Position numbers and translations under genes: made by a program. Shown piece after piece: positions 20,526 through 32,131 of a stretch of 64,000 nucleotides of DNA; positions within the stretch are counted from its first letter, which is position 1, and the number at the start of each line of letters is the position of its first letter. The notes beneath the pieces are model-generated. The model was given only the letters and a program-made list of their open reading frames with translations, was not told the origin of the DNA and searched no databases. This DNA comes from Hemileia vastatrix (lineage: Eukaryota > Basidiomycota > Pucciniomycetes > Pucciniales > Zaghouaniaceae), in contig JASXTE010000002.1 of NCBI GenBank assembly GCA_030280995.1, positions 26,013,683 to 26,077,682 of the forward strand, read 5' to 3'.

Positions 20526-21600
20526 TGTGGTCTTCCAACATTGGCAAGGGCCTTTGTTGTGTTGTTTGGCGCTGTTTGTGCATGTCTTAATTGGCATCTG
20601 TTGAAGAATTGGGTGTTTTTCTGGTTTTATTCCGTGAATATTGGGACTGCAGGTATGTGGGTACTATCATTGGATAGCCCCGGTTTTTCTCTATATTTCA
20701 TGTCTTGTTAATATTTTTCATATTCTAAGTTTTAAGGGGTCATTTCCTCATTGTTCAGTTACAAAAGATAGCTGTTTAATTTTGTTTTTCATGTTTTACG
20801 GGCTAACCTTAAATCTTAGGGTTAAGTGCTTAGTACCATTAGATAGGGCTAATTTAGCTCTATATTTCATGTCTCAATGTTGTTATAGCATAATTTTGTG
20901 TTTTAAGGGTTTTAGTAGTTGTAGTGAATTTTTCTAAGTAGATTAGATGTTTTTATTGGTTTTCTGGCTTCAGGCAGCACCTCCGACGTCGGGCAGCCTG
21001 CCCGCCTCTGTTTTAGAAGGTTGGGGAGCGCTTCTGGAGGGGTTTTATTCAATTTGGCTGGTACAGATGCCAAATTTGTTGGTGTGCATGGGCTCTTAGA
21101 TAGTGGTGTGTGTGTACATACTGAATAAGACAGTTTGGGGCAACTTTAATTATCATACAACCATCTGGAGGTGATATCCTTGTTCCTCACTCAGTTTTCA
21201 CTGTTTTTTGGCCACAATTGGCTGTGTTTGTTGCAAGGTTAGTTCTTCATTTAACTCAACTTTTGCAACAGGTTCTCTGGTATAGTCTTGCAAGATATAT
21301 CAAGTATTATTGCTGTCTCTGGTGTGGATTTGCAGCCTACATCAAGTATCTTTGCTTTCTCTGGTGTGGACATTGGTCTACATTTCAGTTTTTTGGTCTG
21401 GTAGTCTGTCTGGGGACTACTTTCTTGGCTCATCAAGCAGTCAAGTGTGTTGAAAAAAGGGCTTTAGCAAACAGGAACCAGCTTACTTTAGCAAGTAAAT
21501 CTCACTCTATTTTTCTAAAGGGACAGGGGATTTTCTCTCTGGTTTTTCTCAAACTCCCTTGATCAAGGCCTATAGCTAGTACTATAGGATTGTCTACATT
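20526..21600 (+). repeat. Element 2 5' LTR (left edge inferred)
   Basis: The right edge is set by the primer site at 21603. The left edge is placed at TGTGGTCTTCC because element 1 LTRs start TGTGGT and because a foreign LTR fragment ends there. No second LTR exists in the window to confirm it. Confidence 0.6.
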
Positions 21601-21602
21601 TC

Positions 21603-21620
21603 TGGCGCCCAATGTGGGGT
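21603..21620 (+). other. Primer binding site of element 2
   Basis: TGGCGCCCAATGTGGGGT matches the element 1 site (TGGCGCCCAACATGGGG) apart from small changes, so both probably use the same tRNA primer. Confidence 0.75.
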
Positions 21621-21688
21621 GAAATTGCTAGTTCTTAGGAATCTCTGTTTTCTTTGGTAGGCTCTTTTTGGTGTTTTGGTCTGGAGGA

Positions 21689-24069
21689 ATGGCTTCTGGT
21701 TCCTCTATTCCTGTGGTGACTGTCAGTGGGGGAGATGGTCCTCCTGCTGTGATGGTCAAGGAGTGTGTTAAGATTAAAACTTGGGATGGTACCAAGTTTA
21801 ATGGGGAGGATGTCAAGTGGTTTCTGGAGAAGTATGAAACTGCTGCTGGAGTGGATGGTGCTTCTTACCTGGACATGGTGAAGCAGATTATCTTCTTTAT
21901 TGGTGATAGGGCAGTGGAGAAGGAGATTGTGGCCATGTCTGGCTACAAGAAGAGGGATTGGAAGTTATTGTGTAGGGAGATGGTGGATAGATGGGGTGTC
22001 AGGTTCACTATGGTGGATCTGAACAAGGTTGTCAGTGAATGGCAATATTATGGTGGTGTTGGTAACTTACATAGTTACAGGAAGTTTCTGCTACAGTTTG
22101 ATCCTGTGGTGGAATATTTGGTGGAAGTGGAGGAGCTGGCACATGAAAATGCTGCCAAGGATGTTTTTTGGTCTTCCCTGGCTAGAGATGTCAGGATGGA
22201 TGTGTTGAAGGAGCTGTCAAGGAAGGACTTGATGAAGACTCTTTCTAATGGGGACCAGAAGTTTCCTGCCTTGGATAAGGTGAAGGAGGCTGTTGAGGCC
22301 CATTTGAAGTTATTGGCTGTGGACACCTATCAGGAAGGGTGTGCCAAATATGTCAGCAAAGTCAGTGAGGCTTTGGCTGAAGAGGAAGCTAGGGTGAAGA
22401 AGGAGGAGAAGAATATGGTGCAGGTTCCCAAACAGGAGAAAAACCCAGTGGTGGAGCAATTGGCTGATCTCACAAAGCAGCTGCATATTTTTGTTCAGGA
22501 GGCTAAGAAGGTCAATAAGGCACCTTCTCAGCCTAGAGATTTTGATAGGAGGGCTGGTAGGAGTGATACTTGGGTCTGCTCTTATTGCAGCAGGAGGGGG
22601 CACAGGTCCAATGATTGTTTGGCATTGAACAGGGATGTGTCTGAAGGAAAGGTGGAATTTGATGGCAGGGTTTTCAAGTTCCCTGATGGTTCATTTTTGA
22701 AGCCCAGTGAGGGTCAGGCTCCTGTTAATTTGGTCAGGAGAAGGGGTGGTCTCAATCAAAGGAGGCCAAGGTTTGAGGAGATTCCTGATCAGGGGAAGTC
22801 TTCTGGTAAGGAGGATGATGATGTCAAGGGAAAGGGGAAAGATTTCAATAAGGTCTCCTTTTCTACTTCCTTTGGTGGTTTGGAGTTGTATTCCTGTGGT
22901 GGACAGTCAAGTGGAGAATGCTAGGCTGGTGTTTATGATGTGGAATCAGGGAAGGTGGGAAGGCCTAAGAGCAGTTCTCAGGCCCAACCAAAGCCAAAGG
23001 TTTCAAAGGTGTATCCTAAGCTGAGCTCAGCTAGGAAGAGGTACAGAAAAGAGGAGCTGTACAAGATGCAGAAGGGTATGGCTAACATGGGCCCCCTAGT
23101 TTTGGTGCATTGGACATGAATGGTGAGCCAATGACAATGGAAGTTGATTCTGACTCTGAGGAGGATGTCCCTTTGGCTTCATTGCCTAAGCCTGCTGGAG
23201 TTAGAGGTTCTGGTGAGGGATCTGGTTTGGTTCCTTTTGATGGTAAATCTGTTGGTGGTGCTGGCCCTCAAGAAGCTTCTAGGACTAAGGTAGTGAAGCC
23301 AAGGGCTCACTTTGAGATGCCAGTAGTTTCTGGTCAAGTTAAGTTTATGGACTCTGTCCTGGAAAGGATGAATCAGGGTCAGGTTTCCCATTCATATGGG
23401 GAATTGTATGCTATCAGTCCTGGGTTGGCTGATAGACAGAAAAAGTTGTTGACCAGGAGAAGAGTTTCTTCTAGGGAGGTGGAATACATTTGTGATTCTG
23501 CTGAAAAGTTTGGTGAGGGGTTGGAAACTCATTTTTCTGCTCCTCTGGGATATTTCAATGTCACTCTGAATGGCAGGGAGGCAAGGGCATTGGTGGATTC
23601 AGGTTCTCAGATAAACCTGATTTATTTGTTTGAGGCAACTCATTTGGGCCTCCCCATCAAAACTGGTATTGGTGTGAATTTGAGAGGGATCGGCGGTCAT
23701 GTCACTAAATTGGTTGGAACTTCAGAGTTTGTGAAGTTAGATGTTGGTGGAGCCTCAGGGAAGGTTCATTTTTATATTGGTAAGGGAACAGTAAAAGCTG
23801 TTTTGGGTGGGCCATTCTTGATGGATTTTCAGGCAAGAATTGGTTATCAATTTGATTTGGGAATCAGTTTGGAGTTGACTGGTGAAGATGAAAGGAGACT
23901 TCACATGAGGTTATCATCCCCTGGAGAGGATGGTTGGGAGACCAGGCCTGGTTTATCTTCAATGTTCCAGTGCATGGATTGTTGTAGGAGAATAAGAGAA
24001 GTGGGTTCTGCCTCTGGTTTTTTGGAGTGTGGCTCAGGCTTTTGTGAGAGTCTGTCTTTTTTAGAGTAA
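21689..24069 (+). pseudogene. Gag-protease of element 2, broken
   Basis: Starts M-A-S-G-S-S at 21689, aligned with element 1 gag. Capsid-like region, then zinc knuckle C-S-Y-C-S-R-R-G-H-R-S-N-D-C (about 22578-22620). A TAG at 22921 stops the frame; homology continues in the same frame to about 23090, where a C run appears to have lost one base (G-P-P-S in element 1, G-P-L here). The protease follows in the shifted frame from 23110, with A-L-V-D-S-G-S-Q-I-N-L and V-L-G-G-P-F-L-M-D-F. The Asn/Gly-rich linker of element 1 is absent. Likely recently inactivated. Confidence 0.82.
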
Positions 24070-24970
24070 TTAGGGCTGATCACCCTAGTGCTTCAACCTC
24101 TCCCCAAGATGAGGAAATCCCAGGTTGTAGTAGGTCAGCTCCCTTGGAGATGTGGATTTTCAACTTTCTCTTTTTAATGTTTCTCTTCTCTGCAAGTATT
24201 CATCAAGTTTTTTATAAAGTCTCTGTTCTCTCACAAGCTTCTCAATTATTTTTAATTCAAGCTCAAGGAAGAATATTGGTTATATATCTTTATTGAAAGA
24301 TATGCAGAAAAGTTTTTGGGTGGTGAGATTGGGGTCTGCAAGTAAGTCCTCCCAATTGTGCACCGCTAGGGTTTATTCTACACCTTTCAAAAACATTACC
24401 TGGGACACACCTGTGAGTATTGGGGAAACCCCTGGTTATTTCTGTAGGTCAGAAGAAAACTCAAGAAAAGAAGATAAAAATTTCAAGATAATTCAAGAAA
24501 ATCAAAAAAAAAATCTGAAGATAATGAAGAAAGAAGATCATCAAGATCAAATTTTGGGCCTCCAGCATGAGGTTAAACTGCAGAAAATTATGAAGAAAGA
24601 AGATCATCAAGATCTATTTTTGGGCCTCCAGCATGAGGATAAACTGCACAATTATAAAAGAGTTAATTCTGAAGATGAATCAAGATTTGAAGATTTGGAA
24701 GATGGAAGTGAAGATGAAGATTTGGAATTGTGGTAAAGTTTTGGAGTGGTGAGATTGGGGTCTAAAAGTAAGTCCTTCAATATTGTGCACCACTAGGGTT
24801 TCTTCTACACCTTTCAAAAACATTACCTTGGCCACACATCTGAGCAATGGGGAAACCCTTGGTTTTTGTTCCAGGTCTGGTGGTGAAGATTTCCTAAAGA
24901 TCCCTCAAGTTGAAGGTGGAGCGGCAAAGTATACAAAGGTAGCGGGAAGATTAGGCCTGTCAATGAGCCT
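24070..24970 (+). other. Start of element 2 pol and duplicated intron-like module
   Basis: The first part matches the start of the element 1 integrase ORF (A-D-H-P..S-P-Q-D-E). Then a module of about 130 bases occurs twice (about 24312-24447 and 24738-24874); each copy has a GTAAGT donor and a TGTAG or CCAG acceptor, giving candidate introns 24342-24447 and 24768-24874. Between them an ORF (24293-24736) encodes two L-Q-H-E-x-K-L repeats from stem-loop motifs at about 24548 and 24620. I cannot tell whether the introns are used. Confidence 0.55.
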
Positions 24971-26482
24971 ATGCCTGTGGGTTTGAATGCTCCCTTGAAT
25001 AGACCTCCTTCTTCAAGAGATCCGTACTGTACTCGTTTGGTGAAGAATTGTCAAGAATTTGTAGAGACAGCTAGGGTGACTGTGGAAAGGTTGAAAGTTT
25101 TTAATTTTGGTCCTGATGAGTGGTTGTCTGAAGAAGAAAAGAAGTTGTTGTTGCACGTTATTGTGCTAAAGGAAAAAGCTGTGGCTTTTGTTGAGGAGGA
25201 AAGGGGTGTGTTGAAGCACTCTTATGGGGAACCTTACTTGATTCCTGTGGTTTGTCATGAACCTTGGCAAATCAAACCTATTCCGATTTCAGCTGCTATC
25301 AGAGAGGATTTTGTGGAGATTGTTAGGGAAAGAGTCAGGACTGGGTTATACAAACAATCAACATCCAGTTACTCAAGTCCAGTTTTCTGTGTAAAGAAGC
25401 AGAATAGAAAGTTGAGGGTGGTTCATGATCTTAGAGCCTTGAATAGAGTCACTATCAAGGATTCTGGTATGCTACCTAGTGCAGAGGATTTTGTTGAAGC
25501 TTTTGCTGGAAGGGTGTGTTATGGTTTGGGTGATATTATGGGTGGTTATGATGAGAGGAAATTTCATACAGATTCAAGGCCTCTCACAACTTTTGAAACT
25601 CCTTTGGGAAGATTTAAGCTCACTAGGTTGCCTCAAGGAGCAACTAATTCTGTGGCAGGATATCAAGCAAAGATGGCTTGGATTTTGCAGGATGAGGTTC
25701 CTACTCATGCTGGTATTTTTATTGATGATGGTGGAATTAAAGGACCATCCACTGATTATGGTAATGAGTTGTTAACGGAGAACCCTGGAATAAGGAGGTT
25801 TGTTTGGGAATATGCAATAACTCTAGAGATAGTGTTGTTTAGGATTGAAGAGGCTGGTTTGACCATTTCTGGGTCAAAATTCTGTTGTTGTGTTCCTGCT
25901 TTGGAAATTCTGGGTCATGTGGTATGTAAAGAGGGAAGGATTATGGAAAAGAAAAAGATTAATAAAATTCAGTCATGGCCAAGGCATAAAAATTCTACTG
26001 AAGTCAGGGGATTTTCGGGTGTGTGTGTATATGTCAGGATTTTTATTAAGGATTTTTCTTTGTTGGCTTCACCTTTAAGGAGGTTGACCAGGAAAGATGC
26101 AGATTGGGAATGGACTGAAGAGTGTGAAGAGGCTTTTCAGAAGTTGAAAAAGGTTGTTGGGGAAGATATTGTTCTTCACAAGTTGGATTATGGTGTTGGT
26201 GCTGGAAAAATTTATCTGGCAGTGGACTCAAGCTATATTGCTGGTGGTGCTGTTTTGTCTCAGGAAGATAAAATTGGGAGGGTCAGGCAATTTAGATATG
26301 AGTCTGTGGTGTTTAATGAGGTGGAATCTAGGTATTCTCAACCTAAGTTGGAATTGTGTGGTGTAGCAAAAATTTTAAAGAAGCTACAGACTGTTTTGTG
26401 GGGGAAACATTTTGAGCTGCAGGTGGATGCAAAATCTTTGGTTCAGATGATCAATACACCTAGCTTCCAAATGCTCCAATAA
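24971..26482 (+). pseudogene. Reverse transcriptase-RNase H of element 2
   Basis: Copies element RNA into DNA. Residues about 150-170 give the fingers motif R-K-L-R-V-V-H-D-L-R-A-L-N. L-P-Q-G-A-T-N-S-V follows near 225, and the catalytic box is F-I-D-D-G-G-I-K-G-P (F-x-D-D in place of Y-x-D-D, an accepted variant). E-N-P-G-I-R-R-F-V-W-E comes next, a signature I recall from basidiomycete Ty3 elements. RNase H shows L-A-V-D-S-S-Y-I-A-G-G-A and K-L-E-L-C-G-V. The frame is lost at about 26465: sense L-P-N-A-P-I-N-R-W-V continues in another frame into the integrase ORF. This domain has no counterpart in element 1. Confidence 0.85.
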
Positions 26483-26490
26483 ATAGGTGG

Positions 26491-28224
26491 GTGGCATTTA
26501 TTCAACATTTTTCTTTTGACCTGGTACACAAACCAGGCAAAATTTTTACAATGCTTGATGGATTATCAAGGAGACCACCTACAGATGAAGATTCTGAGGC
26601 TGAAGAGTTAAATGAAGATGTTCCAGTGGTTAGGGCCAGCACAAAGGGTGCTGAAGATTTTTCTGACCTCCCCCAAGAGGCTAAACTGGCTGGATCTGAT
26701 CTTGATTCTGGTGATCAGGATGTTTTTGTTGATGATGATGGAGTTGTTGTTTGGGACAGCTCAAATTTGGAAAATGGTGTTTTTGTTAGAGAACTGGATT
26801 CTCACAAGATTCAGTGTAAAGAGAAGGATGTGCCAAAATTTAAGGATTGGTATCCTGGTTGGGCTGATCAATTGGCTCATGTTCACACTGGTGATTTTGA
26901 TGACAGAGTTGTAACCTTGGATGTTGTTTTGTTGGATTTTGAAGATGAGACCTGGGGTCAGTCTGGGTTTTATTTTATTATGGTGGAATATCTGTTGACC
27001 TTGGAGAGGCCAGATAGTTGTGATGATGATACTTGGTTGGAAATCAAGAAGAAGAGTCCTGGATTTTATGTGTCAGGAAGAAGGTTGATGAGGAGGAGAC
27101 ATCCTAATCCTCAAGTTGTGGTGACTCAGAAGAAGGGTCAAGAAGTTGTGTTGAAGTCTTTGCATGAAGACCTTGGTCATAGAGGCTTTGGGGAGACTTA
27201 TAGAAGAATAGCTGACAGATTTTGGTGGCCAGGTATGAAGTTGTCTGTGCAGGGTTGGGTTCAATCTTGTGAGGAATTTCAAAGAAGAAGTCACTTGAAA
27301 CCCAAAGAGGTTGACCGTGCTACCGGTGAATCAACTGTTTTTGGAAGAGTCAGTCTGGATGCTGTCCATATTAAAGAGGGAAGGTATAAATACTTAATTT
27401 TTGCCTGGGATAATTTGTCTGGTTGGGTTGAGGCATTGCCTCTGGTTAATTTGACTGCCAAGAATGTGGCAGAGTTTTTGAAGAAGGAGTGGATTTATAG
27501 GTATGGGTTGATGAAGTTGGTGACAGTTGATGGCGGGCCAGAGTTTGGTGCCAAATTTAAAGAAGCTGTGGCTAGTGTTGGCTCTAAAGTTAGAGTGGCT
27601 ACACCTTATTATCCTGAAGCTGAAGGTATGGTTGAAAGAGGCCATCAAGTTATCAAGAATGCTTTGGTAAAGATGTGTGGGGATAGTGCTGAAAAATGGA
27701 GGCATTATTTACCCTTGGTGGTATTTGCTGATAGGGTCACTGTGAAGAGGACAACTGGCTATTCTCCTTATGAGTTGATGTTTGGTCAGAAATCTGTTCT
27801 ACCAGTGGACTTGGAAGCTGTCTCTTATCTTAGAATTGATTGGGATGATGTGCACTCAACAGAAGAATTGCTCTGTGCCAGGATGAACCAGTTGGAATGT
27901 AGAGAGGAATGTCAAGAGAAGGCATACTCTAGAATGATGAAGATTAGGAATCAATCAGTCAGATACTGGAACAAGAAGTTGGCTCATAGACTCAGGAATC
28001 CCTTGAAACCTGTTTTTTTGGTTTTGGTTTATAATAGAAGTTTGGAGAGTCAGTGGGGAAAAATGTTTTCTGACAGATGGAATGGACCTTACAGAGTCAG
28101 ATCTCAGGTGTCTGGAGGTTCTTATGTTTTGGAAGAGTTGGATGGTACAGTCTTAAAGAAGAGAGTGGCTGCAGATCAGGTGAAGAGGTTTTATCCCAGA
28201 GGCACTAGACATGAAGAAGATTGA
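26491..28224 (+). pseudogene. Integrase of element 2 (frame-shifted from RT)
   Basis: The 577-residue frame starts in the end of RNase H (D-L-V-H-K-P-G-K..D-G-L-S-R-R-P). A stem-loop unit at about 26667 encodes D-L-P-Q-E-A-K-L. The block D-G-V-V-V-W-D-S-S-N-L-E-N-G-V marks where element 1 rejoins after its deletion. Integrase motifs: H-E-D-L-G-H-R..C-E-E-F (second Cys of the zinc site changed to Phe), L-D-A-V-H-I, T-V-D-G-G-P-E-F and G-M-V-E-R-G. The Cys-to-Phe change in the C-x2-C pair would harm zinc binding. Ends P-R-G-T-R-H-E-E-D. Confidence 0.85.
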
Positions 28225-28804
28225 CTCCGCAATGAGGATAAACTATGGAACGTTCTTTAAATTTTGGAATTTTTAGTGTTGCAGAGCAACTTTTGTGTTG
28301 GAAACCTTTTTTTAGAAGGTACCAATTGGTGGGGCTTCTAGATCATATTTTGGCAAGTGTAGGGTTAACTGATGGGCTGGATGCTCTAACAACAGTTACC
28401 CCAGATTGTCTGTTTCCAACCCTTTCTCTTAATTTGGTTGAACGCTAGTATTGGATTCTTTTAACAGGTTTTTAGTCCTCTATGACTTTAAACTGGAATT
28501 TCCTTTGGTTTTCAAGTGCTGGACTCTTCACTCTTATTGGTTTTGGTTTATTGTGTTGGATGTTGTGTTTTTGTTAGAAGGTACCCACGGGGGGCTTCTA
28601 GATTTTATTTTGGCAAGTGTGGGAGTAACTGATGAGCTGGCTGCTCTGGAGAACAGTTACCCCAGAAAGTCTGTCTCAAGTCTTTTGTTTTTTCCTAGTT
28701 GAATTCTATTTCTGTTGTTTATTATTCAGGTTTCAAGTCCACTATGACTTTAAACTGGTTTGGGACTGGCTTCTTTATCTTTGGTTTTTTTTGGGTTGGT
28801 GGTG

Positions 28805-28860
28805 GATCACTGGTGGTCTCCCATCATTTTTACTTATTGGAGGGAGCCCACCCAGTGATC
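28805..28860. other. Long hairpin, element 2 copy
   Basis: Arms GATCACTGGTGG-CTCCC and GGGAG-CCACC-CAGTGATC pair with small bulges around a loop of about 20 bases. Same position in the tail and same arms as 10025-10086 and 57550-57605. Confidence 0.75.
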
Positions 28861-29053
28861 ATTTCTATGGACTGGACTTTCTCTTACTGGACCTTCTCTT
28901 AATCTAGACCATCCATGGAGCTGGACTTTCTTTGATTTTTTAGTTATGATTTTGCTAGATAGTGGTTTCAGATTATTTTCTTTTTTCTCTTTTTTTCTTT
29001 TAATTTTTTTATGGGTGTTGTTAAAATTATAAAAGCAAAAATATAGGGTGTTA

Positions 29054-29078
29054 CCACATCAGGGTCACCTGGATGTGG
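29054..29078. other. CCACATC palindrome, element 2 copy 1
   Basis: CCACATCAGGGTCACCTGGATGTGG is an almost complete palindrome, followed 30-40 bases later by GCTCATCAATTGGCCGGG. Confidence 0.65.
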
Positions 29079-29245
29079 GTAAGTATTGGTGGGGAAAGGC
29101 TCATCAATTGGCCGGGCAATGCTATTTTAACATTTTATTTTATTTTATTTTTATTTTCATTAATGTCATTTTTTATTTTTTATTCTCAGTATTACCCTTA
29201 ATTTATTTTTCTTATTTCAAATCATTTAAATTATTTAAGGTGTAT

Positions 29246-29271
29246 CCACATCAAGGTGCACTTGGATGTGG
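29246..29271. other. CCACATC palindrome, element 2 copy 2
   Basis: A 26-base near-palindrome with the central GTGCAC, arms CCACATC / GATGTGG, followed by GCTCATCAACTGGCTGGG. The pair of sites shows a local duplication of this tail block. Confidence 0.7.
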
Positions 29272-29692
29272 GCAAGGTATCAGGGTATCAGCTCATCAAC
29301 TGGCTGGGGGATACCATTTGTATTATTTTTTTTATCTTTTATTTTATTTCATTTATTTTTATTTTTATTTTATTTATCAATTTTTAATTTTAGTATGTTA
29401 GTAGACTGTTCAAAAAAAAAATTAGAATTTATAGTTATTAATTTTTTATTATTTATTTATTTATTATTATGTTTTTAATTTTTTTTCAGGAGCTCATTGT
29501 CTGGATGATGAAGTTTCTGGAGGCTGGTCTGGATTATGATGTTGTTTTTGTTTTTTGTTGGGGCTGTGGGAAGCACTGTGTTCTTTGAAATGCATCCTGA
29601 TGGAGAGATTATATGGATTATAATGGGCAGGAATGGGTTTGGATGGAAGTTCAGAAGAGGAAGAAGAAGAGGCAGGAATGGATTAAAGTCAT

Positions 29693-31247
29693 GGCCAAGA
29701 ATGGTATCGTCCATCCTTGGGGCGTCCAAGACTGATAATTCCCACTCGAAGGGGGGAAGATTCGGAAAGTTGAAAACCCATAAAACTTTCTTACTGACCC
29801 AATATTTGGGTTCCTTTGATTCAACTAAATAAATTGGAGTTCGATTGATGTCTGTAAATTTCAGTTGTAACTTCTCGGCAAAAGATAAACTGACAAAAGA
29901 AGTTGAAGCTCCAGAGCCTATAAGACAACTGAAGGGGATATCCTCCTTAAAAAGAATGAATCTCAAGCGATTTAAGGCAACTCCAGTCCTTAAGACATGG
30001 AGGTTCTGTGCACTGGGAGAGATAAGATAGTTTGCTTTGCACACAAGTAAACTATCGACTAGTTTTTTGACTTTGAACTAGTACCTACTCTTTCCTTCAA
30101 TTTTACACAATATTCCAGCTTGTGCTTACCCCCACAATACATACATAACCCATTATCTGCTTGCCTCTTCCTCTCAGCTTCTTTAAGTTCCCCTTTAGGA
30201 TCCAGTACTTTACTGATATCGCCTGGGGTCAAGCTTTTTGGTCAAGGTTTGTCCTTTCCCTTAATAGGTTTGAATTGAGTCGAGGAGGATTGAGTTGTTT
30301 GTGGGTGTGAAGAAGGTCCCGATTTAAAATTTAGGCCTTGAGATTTGTTGGCGTATTGACAATGTTGAAGTCGTCCTTGGTAAACGCCGTCGAGTTCGAG
30401 GGTTTGATCCATTAAATCCGTTAAGGTAGTCATCTTCTGACCGTGAAGATTTAACTGATCCAGAATCCTTGAAGGAAGTCATTTTCTGAAATGATACTTG
30501 AGGGCAGCATCATTCCAACCTACTCAAGTTTGAAGCGCTCTGAAGTTCGAGATATATTCAGAGGCTTTACCATTATTACTCATGCAAAGAAAATCAAGTT
30601 CGATTTCTGCGTTGTCAGTTTCATTAGGGTCACCAAACAACGTGAAGAGTTGGTCTTCAAACTTTTCCCAATTATTAATAAGTAAGGGTGTTTCTGTTGA
30701 AGAGAGCATGAGAAGATAAGGTTCGAACCATCTTTCTACTTTTCTGGCTAGGAATGAAGAAGCGTAAACAACCTTCAATCGGTCATTATTGAAGGTTTGA
30801 GGGTCATTATGGAACAGGAGCTTGCAGGTTTGCAAGGAGGGCCGCAATCTGTCTGGATGATCTCCATCAAATTTATCAGGAGATTTCATAGAAGGAGTTT
30901 TGAATTTTGATCCTCTCTGAAGAAGTTGGATTTGAAAGGGTTTTTATGAAAAATCTCATGAAGTCTTCCAGAGAATTAGATGGTCCAGGTTCCAAAGGTT
31001 GACCAGAAGGGTGAGTAGCATGGGCAGATGGTGCCTCATGCATTGTATCCTCTCCTACTTCTTCCTCGCTAGAATCATCAAAATCCCGGAGGATGTCTTC
31101 TACAGATTGGACTGAGTGTCCCCGTTCCCTAAGGTTGAGAGATTTCAGGGAGTGAGTGTGGGAAAAAGGCCGTGTAGCTGTTGGCCTGCCTCTGGCGCGA
31201 GCCCTAGTAGTAGTGCCCATAGGAGGAGTGCGTTGAACAGGTTCCAT
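29693..31247 (-). pseudogene. Gag-protease fragment of a second family-C element
   Basis: Matches element C gag and protease (50416-51696) in order, in three shifted frames. It starts M-E-P-V-Q-R-T-P-P at 31247. The retrotransposon gag core K-F-D-G-D-H-P-D-R-L-R-P lies at about 30860, and the protease with L-I-G-S-G-A-S at about 29940 (first Asp of D-S-G lost to Gly). Homology stops in L-G-H-D-F near 29692, where element 2 sequence begins. RT and integrase are missing, so it is a truncated relic attached to its own 5' LTR. Confidence 0.8.
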
Positions 31248-31306
31248 TTAAAGAATTTAAAACACCTGAAAAAAGGACGTAGTAGTGCCAAAGAATGAGA
31301 ACTACG

Positions 31307-31322
31307 GAGAATTAAATTATAC
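31307..31322 (-). other. Self-priming-type primer site, family-C fragment
   Basis: Directly inside the 5' LTR. Its 14-base core AGAATTAAATTATA (plus strand) is a perfect inverted repeat of TATAATTTAATTCT at 31653-31666 inside the LTR, just downstream of a TATA box on the sense strand. No TGG-type tRNA site is present. Confidence 0.55.
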
Positions 31323-32131
31323 TGTTACCGGACAACCTATGCACAAGGTCAAGGGTGTTCCTGGAAGTGAGATGGAGGGAGTAGTTTAGAAACTTATTTG
31401 AAGCACAGAGGAAATGTTTGAGGAAGTGATTCGAAGATGACTTGAAGGAAGAGCTACTTCTTTGAGATATGTTTGATAAGAATTCTAATATAATTTAAAG
31501 GTAATATTAATATTCTTAAGATCTCACAAAGGGTTGGAAAACTAAATAATCAAAGATTTAAGTTTTAGAAATGATTACTGAGAAAAATAAGGAAATGTAC
31601 AATAATAGTGATTTAACCTGAAGCTTTACCACTATTAACTACATATACATTTTATAATTTAATTCTAAAGAAATATCAAACCAAAATCCAACCCCTTTTA
31701 TATTGATTACTCCTCCTCGCATTGACCTCATATTGATCCATCATTCCGCACACCACAGACAATCAAAAATACACTTGTTACACCTGGACCCTCCTCACTA
31801 ACATCTGTTAACCCTTTAATCCTCCACTAACCATCCCGTCCATGCTCACTATCCCTGTTAATAACCCACAGATACTTAATAAACCTTTTGAGGAATATTA
31901 CATTAACTATTGCGCTGTGCATCGCTTATTGAAGAAAAGACTAAACACACTATTGAGAGATTGACTAATTTAGATTTAAAGTTTAGATTAGCGCAGGTGA
32001 ATAGTGAGTACACAAAGGAAAGTCGCAGTTGCTATGTAGAATTGTTTTCTGCGCTTCGAGTATGGATTTAGACCTCTGTATTATTGATTTAATGAGCTGC
32101 TTTTTCCTCGAGTGTCACGTGGCGTGTGGCA
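31323..32131 (-). repeat. Family-C LTR (5' LTR of the fragment)
   Basis: About 809 bases, matching the element C LTRs (34938-35751 and 51771-52584). Plus-strand edges are TGTTACCGGACAACC and CACGTGGCGTGTGGCA, against TGTCACC..GTGACA in element C. Confidence 0.85.

Larger units (their letters stand above)
20526..29692 (+). mobile_element. Element 2: RT-containing relative of element 1, 3'-truncated
   Basis: 5' LTR, TGGCGCCC primer site, gag-protease, RT, RNase H, integrase and the conserved 3' tail follow in order. Several single breaks inactivate it: a TAG and a one-base deletion in gag, a frameshift between RNase H and integrase. No 3' LTR is seen; near 29692 the sequence passes directly into a family-C fragment. 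It shows what the full-length family encoded and therefore what element 1 lost. Confidence 0.85.
28225..29692 (+). other. Non-coding 3' tail of element 2 with conserved stem-loops
   Basis: Small stem-loop units lie at about 28227, 28473 and 28733. A block GAAGGTACC..GGCTTCTAGAT..TTGGCAAGTGTGGG..GCTGG.TGCTCT..ACAGTTACCCC is repeated (about 28313-28403 and 28577-28664) and has a single counterpart in element 1 (10300-10400). Then come the long hairpin (28805-28860) and two copies of the CCACATC palindrome (29054 and 29246). The last 200 bases before 29692 have no assigned role. Confidence 0.7.
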
